Both the position numbers and the translations under genes were made by a program. Shown in pieces: positions 58,360 to 64,000 of a stretch of DNA of 64,000 nucleotides (position 1 is the first letter of the stretch; the number at the start of each line of letters is the position of its first letter). Origin of the DNA: Gammaproteobacteria bacterium. GTDB taxonomy: Bacteria; Pseudomonadota; Gammaproteobacteria; UBA6429; Thiohalophilaceae. The DNA is taken from assembly GCA_024275915.1 (NCBI GenBank), contig JAJRYG010000090.1, forward strand, positions 1 through 64,000, read 5' to 3'. The notes under the pieces are model-generated. The model did no database searches. It worked only from the letters and a program-made list of their open reading frames with translations, and was not told the origin of the DNA.

Positions 58360-59538
58360 ATGTCAGTACCCGAAAGTGTCATGAATGAAAACAGCGAGCA
58401 GGGCGGTTTTCTCGCCCGCCACAGCGTCTACGACTGGATTTTTGCCGTGCTGCTGCTGGCCGGCTCTGTGGTGGCCTGGCGCAAATACACCTACCTGATG
58501 GATGGTTACGAGGTGGGGATCCTGTTTGGGACCGCCGTGTCACTGGTGGGTCTGGGCTGGTTCTGGAAGCCGGTGCGCACCCTGATGCTGGCGGTGGCGG
58601 CCCTGAGCCTGTTTGCGGTGTGGCTGTATGGCAATGATCTGGCCCTGGCCGAGAGCAATTTCTTCCTCAAGTTTCTCATCTCCAGCCAGTCGGCCATCAT
58701 GTGGATGAGTGCCCTGTTCTTCATGGCCACGGCAGCGTATTTCATCCACCTGTTCAGCCGCAACGAATTCGTCGGCAAGGTGGCCACGGCCATGGTCTGG
58801 TCGGCCACCACCCTGTGCTTCGTCGGTCTAATGGTGCGCTGGCGTGAGTCCTACCTCATCCATATCGATGTGGGCCACATACCGGTCAGCAACCTGTATG
58901 AAGTGTTCATCCTGTTCGCCATCATTACCGCCCTCATCTATCTGTATTACGAAGCCCGCTATCGAACCAGGACCATGGGTGCCTTTGCCCTGCTGGTGAT
59001 CTCCGCTGCGGTGGGCTTTCTGCTCTGGTACCATTTTGCCAAGGATGCCAGTGGCATCCAGCCGTTGGTACCGGCACTGCAGAGTTACTGGATGAAAATC
59101 CATGTACCGGCCAACTTCGTTGGCTATGGCGCTTTTGGCCTGGCGGCCATGCTGGGGCTGGCCTACCTGATCAAGGACAGCGCCGTGCGGCGCAACCCGG
59201 AAGGCCTGCTGGCCAGGCGTCTGCCGGAGCTGGACATGCTTGATGACGTGATGCACAAGGCCATTGCCCTTGGGTTCGCCTTCTTTACCATTGCCACGGT
59301 GCTGGGTGCCATGTGGGCCGCCGAAGCCTGGGGGGGGTACTGGTCCTGGGATCCCAAGGAAACCTGGGCGCTGATCGTCTGGCTCAACTATGCTGCCTGG
59401 CTGCACATGCGCCTGACCAAGGGCTGGCGTGGCCGGCCACTGGCCTGGTGGGCGGTGATCGGTCTGTTTGTCACCACCTTTGCCTTTCTGGGGGTCAACA
59501 TGTTCCTCTCGGGTCTGCATTCCTACGGCGAGCTGTAG
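58360..59538 (+). CDS. ccsB: System II cytochrome c biogenesis protein CcsA/CcsB
   Basis: WWD-type motif WAAEAWGGYWSWDPKETWALIVWLNYAAWLHMR. Confidence 0.94.
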   Translation: MSVPESVMNENSEQGGFLARHSVYDWIFAVLLLAGSVVAWRKYTYLMDGYEVGILFGTAVSLVGLGWFWKPVRTLMLAVAALSLFAVWLYGNDLALAESNFFLKFLISSQSAIMWMSALFFMATAAYFIHLFSRNEFVGKVATAMVWSATTLCFVGLMVRWRESYLIHIDVGHIPVSNLYEVFILFAIITALIYLYYEARYRTRTMGAFALLVISAAVGFLLWYHFAKDASGIQPLVPALQSYWMKIHVPANFVGYGAFGLAAMLGLAYLIKDSAVRRNPEGLLARRLPELDMLDDVMHKAIALGFAFFTIATVLGAMWAAEAWGGYWSWDPKETWALIVWLNYAAWLHMRLTKGWRGRPLAWWAVIGLFVTTFAFLGVNMFLSGLHSYGEL

Positions 59539-59772
59539 GTTAAGCGTCGTTGCCGGAACAAGATATGTGGAACGTTTTTCCGCTGGCATGGCCTGATTGA
59601 ACAGGCGGAAGACAGGCACAGCGCCAGCGTTCACACCTCGAGTCGGGAGCGAGACAAAGCCGGCGGGCGTGGTGTTCATGCCGATGCCGGCTGGATGACG
59701 GCCTCGCCAGTCCATTTGCGGCGAAGCGTGATGTGCCAACAAGTCATGAAAATCAATCTGGAGAACAGAAAA

Positions 59773-60399
59773 ATGAAGCAAGTCCGTTTTTTTACCCTTT
59801 TCCTGCTGATGCTGGTGCCCTTTACCATGGCGCAGGCCGAATTCGATGAAGGTATCGAATACAAGCGTCTGAGCAACCCGGTACCCACCGAGGACCCGGG
59901 GCGGATCGAGGTGGTGGAGCTGTTCTGGTATGGTTGTCCGCACTGTTACCGTGCCGAACCTTATGTGAAGCGCTGGCTGAAAACGAAGTCGAAAAATGTC
60001 TATTTTAAGCGCATCCCCGCCGTCTTCAACAGCAAGTGGGCGTTTCATGCCAAGGCCTTCTACACCGCCGAAGCCCTGGGCGTGATGGACAAGTTCCACC
60101 CCGCCATGTTCGATGCCATCCAGGTTCAGCACCGCAAGATGGCCACTCCCGAGGAATTGCGCAAGCTGTTCGCCAGCCTGGGGGTCTCGGAAGCCGATTT
60201 CAACAAGGCCTTCAACTCCTTCATGGTCGACAGCCGGGTACGCCGTGCCACGGATCTGACCCGCCGTTACGGGATCAGCGGTGTACCCTCGCTGGTGGTC
60301 GATGGCAAGTACGTCACCGATGGCCCCATGGCCAACGGCCATGCAGGCATGTTCAAGGTGGTGGATTACCTGATCGGCCTGGAATCGGGTAAAAAATAG
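59773..60399 (+). CDS. dsbA: Thiol:disulfide interchange protein DsbA
   Basis: VVELFWYGCPHCYRAEPYVKRWLK (CPHC); cis-Pro GVPSLVVDGKYV. Confidence 0.95.
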   Translation: MKQVRFFTLFLLMLVPFTMAQAEFDEGIEYKRLSNPVPTEDPGRIEVVELFWYGCPHCYRAEPYVKRWLKTKSKNVYFKRIPAVFNSKWAFHAKAFYTAEALGVMDKFHPAMFDAIQVQHRKMATPEELRKLFASLGVSEADFNKAFNSFMVDSRVRRATDLTRRYGISGVPSLVVDGKYVTDGPMANGHAGMFKVVDYLIGLESGKK

Positions 60400-60480
60400 T
60401 CACTATCAAGCCCCGGACCCCGGGGCCGATAAAAACCGGTATCAGGTTCTGCCGCCACTGGCGGCTTACAAGGAGAAGCC

Positions 60481-62112
60481 ATGAAAGCAGCCAAGCTGTT
60501 TGTCAAATGTCTGGAAAACGAGGGCGTGGAATACATTTTCGGGATTCCAGGCGAAGAGAACCTCGACCTGATGGATGCCCTGCTGGAATCGAACATCACC
60601 TTCATCACCACCCGCCATGAGCAGGGGGCCGCCTTCATGGCCGACGTCTACGGCCGGCTGACCGGCCGGGCCGGAGTCTGCCTGGCCACCCTGGGGCCGG
60701 GGGCCACCAACCTGATTACCGGCGTGGCCGATGCCAACATGGACCATGCCCCGGTGATAGCCATTGCCGGGCAGGCCAGTACCCACCGGCTGCACAAGGA
60801 GTCCCACCAGGTGCTGGATCTGGAACTGCTGTTTCAGCCCATTACCAAATATTCCTCGCGCCTGCTGACCCCCGACGTGATCAACGAGGTGGTACGCAAG
60901 GCCTTCAAGGTGGCACAGACGGAAAAGACCGGCGCCTGCTTCATCGAATTTCCGGAAAACATTGCCGAAATGGAAGTGGACGATGTGCCCCTGCCGGTCA
61001 AGTATTCCCATGCCCCGGAGCCGCCCCAGGAGCGGGTCGAGGCCGCGGCTGAAATCATCTCGGAAGCCAAGAACCCGATGATCCTCGCCGGCAACGGTGT
61101 GATCCGGGGCCGGGCCTGGCAGCAACTGGCCGATTTTGCCGAAAAGATGCGCATCCCGGTGGCCAATACCTTCATGGCCAAGGGCGTGATCCCCTTCAAG
61201 CACCCCATGGCGCTGGGCAGCGCCGGCCTGCAGGCCAACGACTACATCAGTTGCGGTTTCAACAAGGCCGACGTGATTATCTGCGTGGGCTACGACCTGG
61301 TGGAATACCATCCCTATCTGTGGCACCCCACCCGGGACCGCAAGATCATCCACATCGACCGCTCACCCGCCGAGGTGGATGCCAATTATTCGGTTACCGT
61401 GGGAGTCAGTGGTGACATCAAGCACAGCCTGTTGCGGCTCATGGAGCTGGCCAGCCCACATACCGGTAATTCCATGCGTGCCCTGCGCCGGGCACTGATC
61501 GAGGACATGAACCAGCACAAGGACAACAACGCCGTGCCCATGAAACCACAGAAAATCATCTGGGATCTGCGTACGGCCATGGAGCTGGAAGACATCGCCA
61601 TCTCCGACGTGGGCGCCCACAAGATGTGGATGTCACGCATGTTTCGCTGTGAATACCCCAACACCTGTCTGATCTCCAACGGTTTCGCCAGCATGGGCAT
61701 CGCCGTACCCGGCGCCATTGGTGCCAAGCTGGCCGAGCCGGACCGCCGAGTGGTGGCGGTGACCGGCGATGCCGGTTTTTTGATGAATTCACAGGAAATC
61801 GAAACCGCGTTGCGCTACAAAATCCCCATGGTCATCCTCATCTGGAGTGACAGCGCCTATGGTCTCATCGAATGGAAGCAGATGAACCATTTTGGCCGAA
61901 CCTCGAATATCAGTTTCAACAACCCGGATTTCGTCAAATATGCTGAGTCGTTCGGAGCAAAGGGCTACCGCATCGAAAAAGGGGAAGATCTGTTGCCGAT
62001 CTTGAAAAAGGCGCTGGCCGACGACACCGTAAGTATTATCGACTGTCCGGTGGATTACAGCGAGAATCTCAAGCTGACCAGCAAGCTGGGGGAAATGGTC
62101 TGTCCGATATAA
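60481..62112 (+). CDS. Acetolactate synthase large-subunit-like ThDP enzyme
   Basis: FGIPGEENLDLMDALLESNITFITTRHEQGAAFMADVYGRLTGRAGVCLATLGPGATNL; ThDP motif GDAGFLMNSQEIETALRYKIPMVILI. Confidence 0.92.
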   Translation: MKAAKLFVKCLENEGVEYIFGIPGEENLDLMDALLESNITFITTRHEQGAAFMADVYGRLTGRAGVCLATLGPGATNLITGVADANMDHAPVIAIAGQASTHRLHKESHQVLDLELLFQPITKYSSRLLTPDVINEVVRKAFKVAQTEKTGACFIEFPENIAEMEVDDVPLPVKYSHAPEPPQERVEAAAEIISEAKNPMILAGNGVIRGRAWQQLADFAEKMRIPVANTFMAKGVIPFKHPMALGSAGLQANDYISCGFNKADVIICVGYDLVEYHPYLWHPTRDRKIIHIDRSPAEVDANYSVTVGVSGDIKHSLLRLMELASPHTGNSMRALRRALIEDMNQHKDNNAVPMKPQKIIWDLRTAMELEDIAISDVGAHKMWMSRMFRCEYPNTCLISNGFASMGIAVPGAIGAKLAEPDRRVVAVTGDAGFLMNSQEIETALRYKIPMVILIWSDSAYGLIEWKQMNHFGRTSNISFNNPDFVKYAESFGAKGYRIEKGEDLLPILKKALADDTVSIIDCPVDYSENLKLTSKLGEMVCPI

Positions 62113-62146
62113 GATATAAAGAAACAAGATTAAAGATTAAAACGAG
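62106..62146 (+). repeat. A/T-rich heptad repeat (GATATAA/GATTAAA type)
   Basis: GATATAA GATATAA AGAAACAA GATTAAA GATTAAA; overlaps the stop codon at 62110-62112. Confidence 0.55.
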
Positions 62147-62216
62147 AGCAGGAAGACACAACGTGAAACCGATTTCAGACCCCGGCCATGGCCGGCAACA
62201 GTAGCGTGGTATCGAC

Positions 62217-63062
62217 ATGTCTGAAAACCTGATAGATTTGCCGCGAGAGCGGAAACTGCGGGTCATGAGTTACAACGTGCAGGTGGGGATTCACACCCGC
62301 AAGGCACGTGACTACCTGCTGGGCAGCTGGAAACACGTGCTGCCCCATTCACAGCGTCTGCCCAACCTGGATCGGGTGGCACAGCTGATCCATGACTATG
62401 ACATCATTGGCCTGCAGGAAGTCGATGCCGGCAGTATCCGCAGCAATTTCATCAATCTGACCGAATACCTGGCCGAGCGTGGTGACTTTCCCTACTGGTA
62501 CCACCAGGTCAACCGCAACCTCGGGCAGTTTGCCCAGCACAGCAACGGCTTTCTGAGTCACTACAAACCCGACTGCGTGGAGGATTTGCGCCTGCCGGGT
62601 TTCATTCCTGGCAGACAGGCCCTGCTGGCCTATTATGAGGCCGGCAAGGACTCGCTGGCAGTCATCGTCCTGCACCTGGCCCTGAGCCGCCGAGCCCGAC
62701 TGGCACAGCTGGACTATGTGGCCGATATCGTCAACCAGGTTCCTCATGCCATCGTCATGGGAGATCTCAACTGCCGCATCCACAGCCGTGAGTTGCAACG
62801 CCTGTTCGGGAAAACCAGCCTGCGTGAGCCTGCTGGCAACCTGTGTACCTTTCCCAGCTGGCGTCCGGTGCACAACATCGATCACATTCTGGTCAGTGCC
62901 GAACTCGAAGTACTCAATGCCTGTGTACTGGATTATCAGGTCTCCGATCACCTGCCCATCATGACGGAAATCAAGTTGCCCGAGGGCTTGCATCTGCAAC
63001 GCCTCGAACGGGGACAGGGCCTGACACTGGAAAATTACGTGCAGAATCTGGCCGGCAAGTAG
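62217..63062 (+). CDS. Endonuclease/exonuclease/phosphatase family protein
   Basis: LRVMSYNVQVGIHTRKARDY; IIGLQEVDAGS; VMGDLNCR; SDHLPIMTEIKLP. Confidence 0.92.
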   Translation: MSENLIDLPRERKLRVMSYNVQVGIHTRKARDYLLGSWKHVLPHSQRLPNLDRVAQLIHDYDIIGLQEVDAGSIRSNFINLTEYLAERGDFPYWYHQVNRNLGQFAQHSNGFLSHYKPDCVEDLRLPGFIPGRQALLAYYEAGKDSLAVIVLHLALSRRARLAQLDYVADIVNQVPHAIVMGDLNCRIHSRELQRLFGKTSLREPAGNLCTFPSWRPVHNIDHILVSAELEVLNACVLDYQVSDHLPIMTEIKLPEGLHLQRLERGQGLTLENYVQNLAGK

Positions 63063-63076
63063 GCAGGTGATGAGCC

Positions 63077-64000
63077 ATGGCCGCTGAGCGTACAGACAGG
63101 AAGGATAGCGAGCACTGGCGGCGCAAATATTATGACAGCCTGGATGAGCTGGAGGAAAAGGAAAAGGAATGGACGGCACTGGAAAGCCAGCTGAGAAAAC
63201 TTGCAACCCGCCTGTCGCTGGCTGCCGACCAGTACGATAAGAGCTTCAGCCACAAGCTCGATCAGTTGCGCGATACACTGCGCAATGAAAAAAATCCCTT
63301 GCGTCTCGGCAAGATCATCGATGATGTGGCGCAGACCATCTCCCGGCTTGACATGGAGCGGCAGGACCACAATGAAGCCGCTCCCGCCAAGCATGACTAT
63401 GCCCTGCTGCTCGACAGCCTGAATATACCCGAATCCCTGCAACGTCAGGAACGCTACGTGCGCAAGAACCTGGCACGCTACAGTGACGCGAACATCGATG
63501 AAGCCGTCAAGGACATGGTCGAACTGCTTTCCCTGATCATCGATGTGATTGCCAGCAAGAGGGCAGAAAAGCTGGCAACAGCCGAGCCGGCAGAACGGCA
63601 ATCGCCACAGGATGCAAAGAGCGGAGAAACGGGACTGCTGGCTGGGCTGTTTCGGCGCAGGGAAAGAAAGCCAGAGGAAAAGCCGGCCAGTGACAAGGAG
63701 CCAGACAAAACATCGCAGACGCCAGCTCCCGGCCCGGATTCGACAGGTGAAGAATCCAGTCTGGACAACGAGTTGAACTATGCCTCTGAAACACTCATTC
63801 ATCTGCTGGAAAAACTTCGCCTGCCCGATGATCTGTATGTACAGGCTGACCTGATCAAGGCCCGGCTGCAGCCCTGTGCCGATCCGGAACGGTTGCTGGA
63901 AGGCCTGGAAAGCACGGCCGATGTGATCCTGGAGATGAGTCAGCGGGTACAGCAGGAAAAGAAGGAGCTGGAAGCCTTTTTACTGCAGCTGACCGAGCGC
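63077..64000 (+). CDS. DgcH-like diguanylate cyclase, N-terminal part (truncated by window edge)
   Basis: ORF open to the edge, absent from the supplied track: MAAERTDRKDSEHWRRKYYDSLDELEEKEKEWTALESQLRKLATRLSLAADQ; follows the EEP-family gene as in Pseudomonas. GGDEF domain lies outside the window. Confidence 0.7.
   Translation, partial: MAAERTDRKDSEHWRRKYYDSLDELEEKEKEWTALESQLRKLATRLSLAADQYDKSFSHKLDQLRDTLRNEKNPLRLGKIIDDVAQTISRLDMERQDHNEAAPAKHDYALLLDSLNIPESLQRQERYVRKNLARYSDANIDEAVKDMVELLSLIIDVIASKRAEKLATAEPAERQSPQDAKSGETGLLAGLFRRRERKPEEKPASDKEPDKTSQTPAPGPDSTGEESSLDNELNYASETLIHLLEKLRLPDDLYVQADLIKARLQPCADPERLLEGLESTADVILEMSQRVQQEKKELEAFLLQLTER

Overview
Chromosomal window from a GC-rich gammaproteobacterium-like genome. 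It opens inside the 3' end of glmU and closes inside a GGDEF-type diguanylate cyclase; I saw no phage, transposase, tRNA, rRNA or CRISPR. Housekeeping blocks: glmU-glmS; trkH-trkA-ntrX-ntrY-DUF4390-rsmB-fmt-def (minus) facing LysM-dprA-smg-topA-purE-tsaC-hemF (plus); thrB-DUF2782-LOG (minus) next to polA; sucA-sucB-lpd; engB; cytochromes c; resB-ccsA; dsbA; an acetolactate-synthase-like gene; endonuclease; dgcH-like gene. Main accessory content is a complete four-gene Wadjet/MksBEFG-type SMC anti-plasmid operon (jetABCD, about 36.6-43.7 kb), followed by a monoheme cytochrome/porin fusion resembling Cyc2 and a TuaC-like glycosyltransferase. These lie in a ~17.7 kb segment separating polA from engB, which are neighbours in Pseudomonas and E. 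coli. Other observations: a candidate sigmaE-type sRNA beside engB (the ErsA/Spot 42 locus); an NtrX-like regulator with a degraded AAA+ domain; a gene split by one in-frame TAA; and several families of palindromic and heptameric intergenic repeats whose ends repeatedly overlap the stop codon of the upstream gene. All calls come from reading the sequence and supplied translations; no database search was run.
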